Shown piece after piece: positions 13,701 through 25,670 of a stretch of 64,000 bases of DNA. Below the pieces are notes generated by a model. The model was not told where the DNA came from, searched no databases, and saw only the letters and a list, made by a program, of their open reading frames with translations. Origin of the DNA: Agapanthus africanus (taxonomy: Eukaryota > Streptophyta > Magnoliopsida > Asparagales > Amaryllidaceae). The translations under genes and the position numbers were made by a program. Where the stretch lies: assembly GCA_030015575.1 (NCBI GenBank), contig CM057347.1, forward strand, positions 507,721,176-507,785,175, given 5' to 3'. Position 1 is the stretch's first letter, and the number at the start of each line of letters is the position of its first letter.

Positions 13701-16700
13701 TCAGCTGGAACAGTAAGATTTTTATTGTAAATAGTTATTCATATTCTGAGATTCAGTTATAACGTTTTTAAAAAAAATTATTCCGATTTTTTTTTTTTTT
13801 TTTTTTTTGCATAAACTTATTGAGAAGTATAGTTTGAGTTCCTTTTCCTTCTACACAAGCCCATATCCCCATAATATTGCAAATGCATTGCATGCCACTA
13901 TGAATGCCTTTAAATTTCAATGTACAAAGCTACAATTTCATCTTTTGGTGATAACACCGACAACACATATACAGTTTAAAAAGTAGTGGATAAATATGTG
14001 CCATTCCTTATCACATCGTACATCCATAAGTGGTCTAATTTTGAATGCATAAATATTTAGGCAGTTCGAGCACAATAACATGGTTAATCATGTCATGGTC
14101 TATATCTTTTTAATCAGAATGGTCTGTACTTCATTTAAGATAATATATTCTGATCATGTCATGATCTATATCTTTTTAATCAGATTGGTCTATACTTTAT
14201 TTAAAGATAACCTATACTGATCAGTCCAGTCTGCAAAATTATGGGATAATATCTTCTAATGAGTTCATTCTGTGGAATTAAAATAATGGGGTATATCATC
14301 AGAATTTCGAATTGAATTTATAGTGATTCTCACACACACGCACACGGATCTACTTGAGATATCCAAGCCTGCACCTAAATAAGAATACGTTTTGTTCATA
14401 AAATGAGATTTATAAAATATATATAAAAAGATTAAAACACAATGTTTATGGGAATTCTTTGCAACAGCGAGCAAATGACTACGTATCTATCCAACTCATT
14501 TGGATATGGATCTAGAATCTCGATAAAGTTGAATATGGATCTGAATAGTTAATCCCACCAATGGCATGTTTTGAAATCCTTATGCAGATTTGAATATCTG
14601 GTCGGAAATTGAATTGTATTCAGATGTCACTTGCACAGTATTCATACGAACTATTCCTGCAGACAAGGTCGTAAAAACTTTATAATTGATCCTTAACTTT
14701 GCAGACATCCATGTCTGTTAGTTATAGACTGTGGATATGCTGCAGTTTGTATGAACTATTTATTTCTATTTTCTACTTAGTTTTGCTTATAAATTTAGAA
14801 GGGATTTATGCATGCTACTTTTTATATATGGATTTTTCACATGTTTGCTCTGTTTACTGTCTTGTGCAACATTCTGTGACTAGTTGCCCAAGTAGTAAAA
14901 GTGTGGATATTGGGGAATTTACAGGAAAAAAGTTCATGATGGAGATGCATTTAACTGCCCTCGTTATTTGTTTACCTTCTATACTTGGTTGAAGAGTAGT
15001 GATTAGCTAGTGGTTTATTGATGATTATTCTGTACTGCTCGTGAAAATATAACATCCTATATTTTATGATTTAATTTTTAAGAATTAAGGTTCTTATTTC
15101 ATGGGAAACTTGGGTAAGTTGGTTAAGGTTCTTGATTTCATATGCAACTTGGGTAAGTTGGTTGGGTCCCTTGATCTAATCATCTTAATCCTCTCCCTTA
15201 ACCGAAGCAAATCTCGGGTTGGGATCTTTTGAAACCTAACCTAATCAAACTTCTGGTCCAGTTGAACCAGAGTGTTGGCTAGTTGAGGCCATGTTGGATG
15301 ACTCCGGTTGAACTATTCCGAAGATTTAGACCAAGGGCCAAGATAATTCATGCATATTTGTGATAATTCAAGATTAAAGGTAGATAGAGCTCATAAATTA
15401 GTTAATTCTACATCTAAATGTTTCATGAATGTATAGTGTGCTTTTGTGCATGTATATATGAATAGTGAAAATCTATAGTGAACAGAGCTTGGCTCTTGTG
15501 GGAGTATGTGACTGGGTCAGGGTGGGGAGGTTACTCAAATAGTAGACCTGGAGTCCTTTTAAGCTCTAGTGCAAGGTTGGAAAGACCCGTCTCCTAGGTC
15601 ATAGTAGGTTCATCTTTCGATAGGAGGATGCAACTTTTTTTTTATTAATTTGGTTTGGTCCGTTTGGAGTATCATGTTCACTATTTCTTCTGAGTTTCAG
15701 TGTTAATTCAGTTTCTGAAATTCAAAAATATCACATGGATGATATTGTCTGCTTAATGCTTATATCATATTCATCTTGGTATTAAGGATGTTATTTACTA
15801 GAGCACTTATGACAGATGACAAATTTTCTAGGTACCCAAAAGCAATTGAGATATTTGAAGAGATAGCACGACAATCGAGCAACAACAATCTTCTTAAGTA
15901 CAGCGTCAAGGGCATTCTTCTTAATGCTGGACTTTGTCAATTATGCAGAGGAGATGCTGTGGGAATCACCAATGCATTAGAGCGATATCAGGTCCAAATG
16001 CTTCACTATTGATACAATGTTACCCTTCTGAATGTTCAGAAAAGAATCTATCTTTACTGGTATTTGGTTGTACAGGAACTTGATCCTACCTTTTCAGGGA
16101 CACGTGAATATAAGCTGTTGGCTGTAAGTTGTTTCATAAGCTTGTTGCCGTATATGCCCTGCTTATGTTGTGCTATTCTTCTTGTTATAACTCTCATGGG
16201 GTCATGGTTATTTTTCTAGAAATAGCACGTCATTTGGTTATATATAGTGACAGCTTATTTACTTTTTAATCCTGTATACATTTTGATCATGTTATCGGAT
16301 GCCATGCACATATGTGAACAAACTTAGTGTCTTTTTTTTCTTTTTCCAAAAGCGCATATCCCTTCCAAAGTTACCAACCATCATTTTTATGGCAGGATCT
16401 AGCCGCAGCAATGGAGGAGGAAGATGTTGGGAAGTTCACTGATTGCATCAAAGAATTTGATAGCATGACAAAACTGGTATGTTTTCTGGTAGATGATATA
16501 ATGTGCTATCTGTATATTCACTTCATTGGATTGGAGCATCCTTTGCTTTGATGAATTATTTTGTTGCATAACCATGTCAATATAGAACATCTTTGTTGTC
16601 TATTATATAAGTGAGAAAAATGGGATTAGCCATGAAGTTTGAACTGATTTAGCATTGTAGGGGATCCCTATTTCTTCTTCTCTTTTGCAACATAAGAAAG

Positions 16701-17782
16701 CAGAAGAATTGTGAACTATCTCAAAACTATCAAAAGCACCAAAGAAACTTCTAGAGTGATGACTCAAAATTGATTTTCAGAGCACTTTTGTAAATCAATG
16801 CTCGTTTGGTTACCTGTATCAAATTACATCTTCTTAAATCATCATACAGTAAAACCTCTATACAGTAATATCCTTGGGACCGGGGAAAAATATTACTATA
16901 GGGGGGTTATTCTTAAGTAGAGTTTTATATATAAAAATTAGATTTTTTTTTGAAAAAATAGTAGTCAAAATTCTTAGACCTTCAAAATTCATATAGACCT
17001 TCAAACTTAACTATACAAGTAGTGTATGCCTTAACTGAAGAAGAAATCATGGCGGCAATAAGGCAAGAAGCGCAAGGTGATAATCCGGAAGACGATAGTG
17101 TGGAAATAGAAAAGGTGTCATGTCGAGAAGCTTCAAACATGTTGGATAAGTTAGAAATGTTTTGGATTCAACAAGAAGGTGATTGTGGTGACGAGTTACT
17201 ACGAACTCGCAAGTTAAAGGATATGGTAGTAACTCAAAAAATTAAGTCATTGTCCCAAACAACTTTGAATAAGTACTTTATGTCATCTTAAGTTCAATTG
17301 TGTAGTTAAGTAATTTATGTCATCTTAAGTTCAATTGTAATAGCCAAGTAATTTTATGTATTTTTTATATATATAAAAAATTATTTAAAATTTAATGCCA
17401 ATTTATTACTATATAGAGGTAAATTAGTACAGGCGGGACTTGGAAAAAGTATGGAATATCACACTGTGGAGGTTATTCTTATTTATAACTGGTCCCGAGT
17501 CGGGACCGGGACTTTTTATCACTATAGGGAGGTTATTCCTATATAGAGTATTCCTATACGGAGGTTTTACTGTATATCTAATTACTGGCTGTAGTGGTGT
17601 TATGTTCATATCAAAACCGAAACAAATTTCCCTTGAATAATAGGATGGAGCTTGTTTTTTTAATAGCTCTTCATTCTTTCTGTTTCCCTCCATTCTTGTA
17701 GGATCCCTGGAAAACAACACTTCTGCTCACAGCAAAGACCGCGCTGAAGGCCAAGGAAGACGAAGAGGATGATCTGACTTAA
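10754..17782 (+). CDS. alpha-SNAP: alpha-SNAP (soluble NSF attachment protein)
   Basis: This adaptor binds SNARE complexes and recruits and stimulates the ATPase NSF, recycling SNAREs after vesicle fusion on Golgi, endosomal and plasma membranes. Nine coding exons are 10754-10898, 11623-11669, 11756-11828, 13201-13280, 13561-13712, 15832-15991, 16076-16123, 16396-16476 and 17702-17782. All are GT-AG with compatible phases, giving 288 aa (the plant family is about 289). The TPR-like helical repeats run through the whole protein. Family blocks seen: [16 protein letters not shown] exon 1, [57 protein letters not shown]. The conserved C-terminal tail EEDDLT, which contacts NSF, is intact. Intron 5 is 2.1 kb and intron 8 contains a pogo-like transposon. 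No frame damage was seen, so the gene is probably functional. Confidence 0.95.
12163..12402 (+). repeat. tandem duplication in alpha-SNAP intron 3
   Basis: Two imperfect copies of about 107-133 bp start at 12163 and 12296 (aatgtcttg... to ...gacatgtcatgg / gacatatcatgg), a period of 133 bp. The copies differ by scattered substitutions and small indels, so the duplication is not very recent. Confidence 0.75.
14088..14219 (+). repeat. 66-bp tandem duplication in alpha-SNAP intron 5
   Basis: The unit beginning tcatgtcatggtctatatc is repeated once with a period of 66 bp (14088 and 14154) and a few substitutions. A separate poly-T run lies at 13789-13808 in the same intron. Confidence 0.65.
16847..17572 (+). 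mobile_element. pogo/Lemi1-like Tc1-mariner DNA transposon, deletion derivative
   Basis: A perfect 12-bp terminal inverted repeat, CAGTAAAACCTC, lies at 16847 and, inverted, ends at 17572. The element is flanked by the TA target duplication of Tc1/mariner elements (16845-16846 and 17573-17574). The subterminal regions also pair imperfectly (ggttattc words). It contains only a C-terminal transposase remnant, so it is non-autonomous. It lies inside alpha-SNAP intron 8 without touching splice sites. A GGTCCCGA-g-TCGGGACC palindrome is at 17491-17507. The family is assigned from the TIR and TSD type known for plant pogo elements. Confidence 0.85.
17022..17291 (+). pseudogene. C-terminal remnant of pogo-type transposase
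   Basis: An 89-codon open frame inside the TIR element. It is charged, with a leucine-patterned segment near [15 protein letters not shown], resembling the C-terminal tail of plant Lemi1/Tigger-like transposases. The DDE catalytic core and DNA-binding domain are absent. The assignment rests mainly on its position between pogo-type TIRs. Confidence 0.5.
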
Positions 17783-18429
17783 GATGTTTGCTTAGAGCTA
17801 GGTTAAGCAATTTAGAGATGCATCTATGACTTGATAATGGATTGATATATATCCATTGATGTGAATATGTTTCTTGCTTTGTTTTCGGACGAATTACTGT
17901 TAATATCACTATATCAGTTGCTGCTGACACCTTTTTTCGCCTGCTAATTCTTCTTTATGTTCTCTTTATATAGAAACCATACCATTCTTTTCAATCATGT
18001 CAAAAGCAATCTCAGATTTTGTTGCACAGCAATAAGAATGATCTTTTCGATATGTGCTTTCCCTTGTTTGCATAAAGAACCTGTTTGGTGAATTTCATGT
18101 TGGTTATATGATGTCTAACTCAGAGTTCAATGCTATAACATCATATTATTGAACATTAATGCTAGGATTAAACAAATTCAGGGTGGTAAGAAAATTTGGG
18201 ATTTATTTTTTTAAGGAAAAAAAGTCCTAGATTAAGGAAACTGCATGATGGAAGACTTATGATGAATATTCAGCTGCAACAGGAAACTTTTGGAGCCCCA
18301 TCCAAAATACATTAAAGCCCAATCAGAATATCCTTCAAAAAAAAATTTGCAAACAATAATCACCCTTCACTTTCAAATTCATCTATCAAATCTTGTGTCC
18401 CTTCTCTACCTCCCTCCTCTCTCTCAAAC
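17783..18429. other. intergenic, alpha-SNAP 3' UTR and spacer
   Basis: The first 200-300 bases are the likely 3' UTR of alpha-SNAP. The rest is AT-rich without recognisable features. Confidence 0.5.
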
Positions 18430-18930
18430 ATGACCAACAACTTATATCTCTTTGATTCAATGAGTATCCCCCAACAGCGATTTAACCTAACCAATCCCCT
18501 GGGCATGGCTTGTTTTCTCCATCTCCATCGCTTGCATCGTCATCGATTTCATTTATCATTGCCTTTACTGATGCCAACCCCAACAATCTTTAACAATAAT
18601 ACCACATCAGACTCACAACACTACATCGATGATCACCGGCTAGGACCCAATAGTTCAAGCCCGGTTAGATTCAATCCTGTTGTTTATCTATGTCAACTTT
18701 CATCTGCTTGCGTTTTTGGCTACTCATTTAGAGACGTGCACAATGTGCTTAGGAGAATATGTCGCAGGTGAAGCGGTCAGGGTGTTTCCAAAATGCGAGC
18801 AAATGTTTCATAAGGAATGTATCGATAGTTGGCTCGTCGTTGTCTTCCTGTGTGATTTGCCACAATTGTGTGATTGATGGATCACAAGACAAATAGAGAT
18901 TGTATTGAAATTTGGATTTTGATATGTAGC
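18430..18930 (+). pseudogene. broken ATL-type RING-H2 gene
   Basis: An ORF starts at 18430. A RING-H2 signature (TCTMCLGEYVAGEAVRVF, then C-x2-MFH-x2-C and CIDSWL) appears only in a second frame (18680-18830). The last cysteine pair (CVIC) lies in a third frame (about 18850). At least two frameshifts are therefore needed to recover the domain. No transmembrane segment upstream is clear. It is related by family to the gene at 9089-9679, but is not an evident recent duplicate. An intron could explain the first shift, but not the loss of the last zinc ligands. Confidence 0.7.
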
Positions 18931-19649
18931 TTAACATTGTTAGAACAATTGCGATTTCCATGGTATTATAATGCTCTACAAAAATTTGACATAGAAGAAA
19001 AAACTACAGGCTTGATGATTGGTAGAGAAGGTATATGACATACATTTGGAAAATTGCACTTTCTATCTCGTCTTCTGTTAACCATCAGTCTGGCAATCTA
19101 AATGTTTCGGCCAGATGTTCCCTATTGCTTTGATCTCCTTTGCACCTAGATTTTACATGGAGTAATCAAAACAGAATCCTCACATTGATATGTGAGTCTC
19201 AACTATTGGTAAAGCTATCATACTTTTTTCATCTAAACTGGAATTCTAGACATGTGCAGTCCAAGTCAAATTCCGCACCAGAAGCTGACAATTTAGTCGA
19301 TTAATAAAGAAAGTTCCGCCATGAAATTCATTTGTAGACAAATAGCCAAATTCAACCTATTCAAATCAATTTGCGATTGTACTGGACTATGTAAGTTGAT
19401 CATGTAGAATCTGACCCATTTTCTCATCGATCGAGGGGTACGAAATAAATCCGATTGATTTTTCGATCAAAAATACTATGTGAAATCTTTGGTTTCTCTC
19501 TCTTCCTCTATCCCAGTCCCATATCTACAGCATCCTTTGAATCAATAGACTACCTAAGACGATAAATGTACATATACACACATTGACAAATGTATATATT
19601 TTAGTGAGGAAACAAACTGTGGGCAAACCACTTAAATAAAGATACATTG
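18931..19649. other. intergenic, nothing recognised
   Basis: AT-rich spacer between the RING pseudogene and the copia LTR. No ORF with a domain, RNA gene or transposon end was seen. Confidence 0.5.
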
Positions 19650-19892
19650 TGTTGGAATTTTCTAAATTTTTAAATATTTAATTTATGTTGTATATAGTCA
19701 TATATTAGATGCTTCTTTCAACAAGACTTGTATAGCCTACTGGTTAAGAAATATGAGAGAGAATGAGGAGATTTGGACTCGAATGGTCGCAACAATTCGT
19801 TCTATGTGCAGATGTGACTGGTTTGGTTTGGACCAACGGGCGCGAGCATCCGAATAGTCGTGGATTCAAGCCAGATCCGGTTCGAACTGAAA

Positions 19893-20306
19893 AGGCACCG
19901 GATGCGCCCTTTGATTTAAGTCCAAAAAGGTAATTCAAAACCTATAAATAGAAGGTCCGAGTTACTCTCAAATACAACGATTCCAAGAGAATTTTCTCAT
20001 TTCACTCTCTTTTTCTCTTCTGTCCTTTTCTGTATTCTAGTGTAGTTCTAGTTAAGTAATTTTTCTGCAAATAAATACTTAATAACAGAATTATTCTGGA
20101 GGCACTGGAAGTGCCCTTTGATTCAAGTCCGAAAGGATGATCCAAGACCTATAAATAGAAGGTCCGTGTCACTCTCAAGTACAACAATTCCAAGAGAATT
20201 TCCTCATCTCACTCTCTTTTTCTCTTATATCATTTTCTGTGTTCTAATGTAGTTCTGTTTAAGTAATTTTTTCTGCAAATAAATACTTAATAACAGAATT
20301 ATTCTA
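19893..20306 (+). repeat. 207-bp tandem duplication of the copia LTR promoter/polyA module
   Basis: Two copies start at 19893 and 20100. Each contains cctataaatagaagg (TATA box at about 19941 and 20148) and, further on, aataaatacttaataa (polyA-type signal). The LTR therefore has two complete U3-R-like modules in tandem. Confidence 0.85.
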
Positions 20307-20500
20307 GAGCCTGTTTTATCTTAGGAGACAAATTTACTGTAACTCGTTGCAGTATAGGATGCAAATATTGTCTTAAGGATAGAGTGGTTCTCGACTTAGG
20401 CAATCTAGTTTTGTCTCTCCACCATCTTATCTCCAAACCAAATAATCATATATATAAAATATATTATTTTTACAACAATCTTAAGACAATATTTGTCAAA

Positions 20501-21024
20501 ATGGCGGCAGAGGCGGTGAGGTTTTCAGCAACCAAAGAACTCGAGAAACTCGACAAGTTCGATGGCACCCATTTCAGACGTTGGAAGAAAAATATGTATT
20601 TCTTTCTCGTGGCTGTCAAAGTGGCACATGTTTTAAAAGAGGAACGACCGAAAGAAAAGGATGATGAAACTATGGCGGATTTCAATACTCGTAGCAAATA
20701 GAAACAAGATTACTTTATGTGCAAATGCTACATTCTCAATGGACGGTCCAATACCCTCCGATGTACTTGCAAAAGTTAATGGAGTCTACAGCAAGACAAT
20801 TTTGAAAAGATCTGAATTCTCACTACAAGACAGAGAAGGCTGGCAACAAGAACTTCCATATCGGTAAGCTTGATAAATTTAAAATGGTTCCTAATAAGTC
20901 TATCATTTTTCAAGTTCATGAATTGCAAATTATTATGAATCAAATTGTTGCTGAAAGTCACTCTTTTGAAGAATATTTACAAGTATCTTTCAGTATTTCA
21001 AAATTACCAATCACTTGGAAGGAC
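20501..21024 (+). pseudogene. copia gag fragment, interrupted
   Basis: The start at 20501 begins MAAEAVRFSATKELEKL. The copia gag signature (KFDGTHFRRWKKNMYFFL) follows. A stop at 20699-20701 and frame changes break the frame. The later gag blocks (KLDKFKMVPNKSI, HELQIIMNQI, KLPITWKD) can still be read to 21022. The frame is cut there by the insertion of X. Gag would form the virus-like particle; this copy is dead. Confidence 0.8.
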
Positions 21025-22123
21025 TGTAGCTAGGAAATATCCCTCCGCAGAGTGCACTAACTACGACACGTGACAGAGCACTAACTACGGCACGTGACAG
21101 AGCCAAGCATACTACTTGTGGTTAGGAAACATCCCTCCACACTCACATTACGGCTGCCTATAGGATATCAAGAACAGAAAAAATATAAAACTATCTAGTA
21201 GATGTCCAACTGCCAGAATAAAGAGTCAAGAAAAGTATAAGTGAAAACGATAAATCAAATAAACAATAACATCTGAAAATACGTCCCAATATGGGCTCAC
21301 ATCAGGAAATAAAAGCTGTGGAAAGAAACTAAACTAAATATCACTAATACGATCCTCACTGCTCGGCTTGATGGCTAAAATACTCCTGATCAGCCTGCGA
21401 TAGAGATAGAGGAACCGAGCCATGCAAAACTTAGACGTACGTGCGTCATAATATCAAACAATAGTAATAATCAGGATGTAACCAGATATGCAGGTATGAA
21501 TATAAATCAACAGCATGAATAAAACAGTGAACTGTGTATGTGTATATGAAGTGCGACGAGCAATCTAAACTGTGCTACTGGGTTATCTACTCTAAAGTTT
21601 TTGAAATTAATTTAATGGAATCGTCGATGTAACTCAATAGTATCTCGTGTATATCCGGGACCACGGTCCAGATTCTCAGGCTGAATCCGAGACGTGCAGC
21701 TAGGAAGTAAACAGGTAATATGTACAGATGATTGATGTCAGCAACAGCATCCCGGGGCTGGCCTAGCCCGTAAAGACTGATCAGTATAAGTATCGAACTG
21801 TCGAGTTACAGGTCAGGTTTCATTATTGATTTCCCCTTACCCCCAAGGTTATGTGTTCACGTCAGGTATTGATAATATGGAACTAATGCCAACACAGGAT
21901 CAAGCATGTACATGTTTTGTCTAGGTAAACAACAGGTTATGTCCATCAGGACAACAAATCAGGATTGTCGGCATTAGTAACAAGATCAGGTAACAAGTCT
22001 AGTAGTGTATCAGGGCATGCTATGTGGTGCATATGTATCAAGTGGACACTAAAAGTAAAACTGTAAATGATATCGGGATCACGGTAAATAGTGCTGATGT
22101 CAGGATATATATGTGTCTATCTG

Positions 22124-23578
22124 TGATTGATGTGAAAAAGTGTTTTGTAGAATAACCGCAATCAATAACGGTGTCGCGTGTAGCTAGACCGAGATGAGTA
22201 CGGGTCGTCCTCTGGAAAACGTGGAACCTTTTACTCTTACTTTAGATGTGTTGAGAAAGAGATGAGGGATAAAGAATTTTATAGAATGGTTTCTAGATCT
22301 ACGTTAAACAAGAATGTAAAATATAGATCTAGATTATTTTAGAGACTTAGATAATATAATAAGAAGGCTTGTAGGGTTCGTTAGGATTTAGTAGTTATGG
22401 ACGATTAATTAAAAGTTACCCTTTTTATCCATTAATAGATTTAGAACTAGAACGACGGTGATGCGTGTAGATTAGGGTTTCTGGAGGGAAAAGGAATCCC
22501 ACTCTTAACCCTTATCTCGACACGGAACTCCGTTCATATCTAGCCTTTACCAAAACAATCATTAATCTAATCTCTAATCGCGGTCGGAACTAGCAAAGAA
22601 TTGCTAGCGCGCCCGATTAGGATGTTAATGATTCTTTTGATAAAGTTCCTAAACTTTATAGGACTTAAAAAGGGTTTAATTATTTTCATCGTCCATTAGC
22701 CTACCCTAATCCTACGAACCCTAACAAGCGGAGAATTACTCGCGCATGTTGGGAGAAGAAGATGAAAAGAAAGAGAGGGAAAACATAATGTAAAATGCAA
22801 AAGAATAAAATAAAACAACTACCTTTATTAATCAACTTGAACAATTTACACTTTGATTCCTTAGAAAATGATTACAAAGACTAGTTTGCTTCTCGATCTC
22901 TTCCAAGGAGGTAGACGAACAGTTGATGATCAGCCTGGATGCGTGAGCCGTCTTGGACTTCGTGATCGTGTCGGCTTGATAGCTTTTCCAAGAGGCCCTC
23001 GGTGCCCTTTTATAGTGCAAAGCCAGAATCTTTTAGTTGGAAACTTGGTAAAATTCAGCAGAGATTTACTCCACAAAATTTTAGCACACAATCTCTCTAG
23101 ATTGATGCGGATCCGCGGCCAACAGGGGGGTTTGGCCGCGGTTCCGCGGCCAATGGTGGAGATCATTTCATCATTTTTCTTGGGCTTTGTAATTGTGACA
23201 TGTGGCAATCCTAGGCACCTTCAGAATTCAGAAATCTTCTCTCGGTTGCTTCCAGACTTGGTCTCCAAGTTTTGTTTCTTAATTAGGCAAGTCTTCTTCA
23301 ACAGCTTGATTTCTTTGATAAATTCTTCATAACAACTTGGAAAATTCTGCACAACAACTTAAATAAGATTTAGTAGACCTAGTTCTACTAGGATTAGGTC
23401 AATGAATTTATTTGCATACAATTTTCTACCAAATACTAATTAAAATATATTAACACATGGAAAATAGTGTTTTTACACATAAACCCTCATGTGTATAATA
23501 TATTATAATAAAGTCCTTTTTTAATATGAAAATGGTAGGAAAAATGTAATACAAATGTGCAGTTTTATCAACTGAACA
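22124..23578 (-). mobile_element. solo LTR S1 (1455 bp) inside the X 3' LTR
   Basis: It begins TGATTGATG and ends CTGAACA. A perfect 5-bp TSD, atctg, lies at 22119-22123 and 23579-23583. The same position in the other X LTR (62586-62590) is an uninterrupted empty site. On the - strand a TATA box (CTATAAAAGG, plus-strand 23006-23015) and an AATAAA signal (22824-22829) mark orientation. No coding sequence or internal domain is present. A palindromic triplet of ccgcggccaa/ttggccgcgg lies at 23113-23153. The family is not recognised. Confidence 0.9.
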
Positions 23579-23994
23579 ATCTGTAATAACCTATATATAT
23601 CCATGACTACTTATGATGCAAGCTAGATAACATGGCATGATAATATAATAGTGAAATGACATCAAGATGTTCCGGCATGCAACTAGATATGCAATAGACA
23701 GTATGGATACGTACGAATATTGTAAAACGGTAAAACTGTAACATGAGATGCATAATTAAACTGCATGTAATACTTTTATTCACATGGATATAAATATAGT
23801 AGCATAGCATGTAGCAAGATAAACTTGCCTGATCGGATCTCACGACGGGGTGCGTGAAGTGGTACGACACGATGATAGGTCTTGCGATGACACGGAACTG
23901 ATGCGATGGTGGCACACAAGTGGCATGAGCTGAGCACAAAGCGGGCATGGCGTGGCACAGGAGCATGGCAATGGCGTGACACGGTCTGGGTACG

Positions 23995-24165
23995 GTGATG
24001 ACACGGTCATGGCATGGTCTGGATACGGTGCATGGCCTGGTGGTGATCTGGTCGTGGTCTGGTCGCGATCTGGTCGCGATCTGGTGCATGGTCTGGTCGC
24101 GATCTGGTGCATGGTCTGTTGGTAGTCTGGTCGCGATCTGGTCGCGGCACGGTCGTGATATGGAA
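23995..24165. repeat. short-period repeats in the X 3' LTR
   Basis: Degenerate repeats of the tctggtcgcga / tggtgcatgg type. The same block is at 63000-63205 in the 5' LTR, so it was present when X inserted. Confidence 0.7.
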
Positions 24166-25670
24166 GTGGTGATGGTATGATTTTGGTATTGTGGTGATAG
24201 TATGGTTCGTCTGGATCGTCTACGACGTGCGCAACTCAAGCGAGGCGGAAAAAACAAGAATCAAGAAAATAAAAGAGAAGAAAAAGAATGAGAATGGGTG
24301 TGGCTTGGCTCTAGTTTAGGGTTCTGGGACAGAGGAAAAGGAGAGGTGACGATGGGGGTCAGGGTGATCTCCGACGATGAGAGGTCTGGGTTGCGGGTGT
24401 TGGGTGTCGGGGCTGTTGGGTGTGGGTGATGGTGGTGTCGGGGTTGGAGAGAGGGGAGAGGAAGAGGGAGTAGTGAGGGTGAAGTCGAGTTCGGGGTGGT
24501 GAGGTGACCGGCGGTGAGGGGTGCGGGCGATGGGTGTTGCTGCAGGGGTCGCGGGGTGCTGTGCAGGGTTAGGGTTCTTGGGTTCTCATAGGGGATGAAG
24601 GGTAGAGAGGAGGTAGTGGTGATGGTGGTGATGACGGCGGTGAGACGAGGGTGGTGTCGACGGCTAAGTTTTCCGGCGGTGGAGGTGATGGGTGCAGTGG
24701 GTTTCGTCGAGGTCGTGTGTTGCAGGGAACTCGGGGAGAAGGAGAGATGAGAGGTTGAGGGGATGATGAAGAGGGCAAGGAGGTGATGAAGGTGAGGGTG
24801 AGGATATGGTGAGGGAAGATCGTCGGCGACGAAGGCGAGACGGTTAGGGTTTGGGTTTCTGGGGGTTTTTTCGCGGCGGCAGAGAAGAAAAGAGGAGGGA
24901 GAGAGAAAGGAGTGGTTGTATTTAAAAGATAAATTATATAAGGGGGGAGAGAGACTGGGGATTTGGAGAGGGAGAGAGAGTGAGGATTATAGTGGTTAGG
25001 ATAAAAAAATATATTATTATACGTATAAATATAACTGTAGTTTTAGAAATATATTATAATATATAATCTAAGGTTTTATAGCTAATACAAAAATGCTCCG
25101 AAAAATACCCGGGTTGTGTCTAAAAATATAGTTTTAAAATATGAATAATATCCGTATCAACCAAAACCATAATACAGTGTCCGGTTAAAGAAAATGCAGA
25201 CCCCCAAGAACGGATACACGTAAATGCACGTAGCGATCTGAACGAGTCCGTTACAACAAACAGGAAGTGAACGCGATGTCAGGATGCAACCATAGGGTAT
25301 GCGGTATGATGTAGGCCATGCTAGGTATTTAAAATATTATATTTGTATTATTTAAAACATATGCAGATGCCAAATGCATGATACAGGTATATAGACCATA
25401 AATGTGTGCACGGATCCTCTGTACTAGAAAGGATATGTCGTAATCAAGAAACAAGATGGGTTTCAAACATGCAGGTCGGGTCGGATACTAAAGACAGATA
25501 CCAAAACACTATCCGCACCCAAAACAAATAATAATCAAGAAATAGCCACAAAATTAAGAAAAACCCAAATAAATATGGTATAATTGAGCTAGGTTGTTAC
25601 ATTATACCCAACTACAAAAGAATTTCATTCTCGAAATTCCCGGAACAAGAAAAGACAAGAAAACATGAAT

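Larger units (their letters stand above)
19650..21024 (+). mobile_element. Ty1/copia element Y, 5' part (outermost layer of the nest)
   Basis: The LTR starts at TGTTGGAATTTT (19650), a typical copia LTR start, and carries a duplicated TATA/polyA module. Its end is not sharply visible; it lies between about 20300 and 20350. No TGGTATCAGAG-type primer site was found downstream. A 15-bp inverted repeat (20363-20377 / 20480-20494) brackets the leader just before the gag start at 20501. The element stops at 21024, where X begins. Its remaining part must lie beyond the right end of the window. Confidence 0.75.
21025..25601 (-). repeat. X 3' LTR (carrying solo LTR S1)
   Basis: On the - strand the LTR starts TGTAACAACCTAGC at 25601, next to the internal domain, and ends near 21025. 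The last part carries a short tandem duplication (actaactacg...cacgtgacagag, 21052-21107) absent from the 5' LTR. Without S1 it is about 3.1 kb. Its C-rich middle (23.6-24.9 kb) looks like an ORF in places, but it is compositionally biased LTR body. Confidence 0.85.

Noticed and set aside
14265..14992. ORFs in alpha-SNAP intron 5
   Set aside because: They are inside an intron with clear GT-AG boundaries, are compositionally random, and show no domain.
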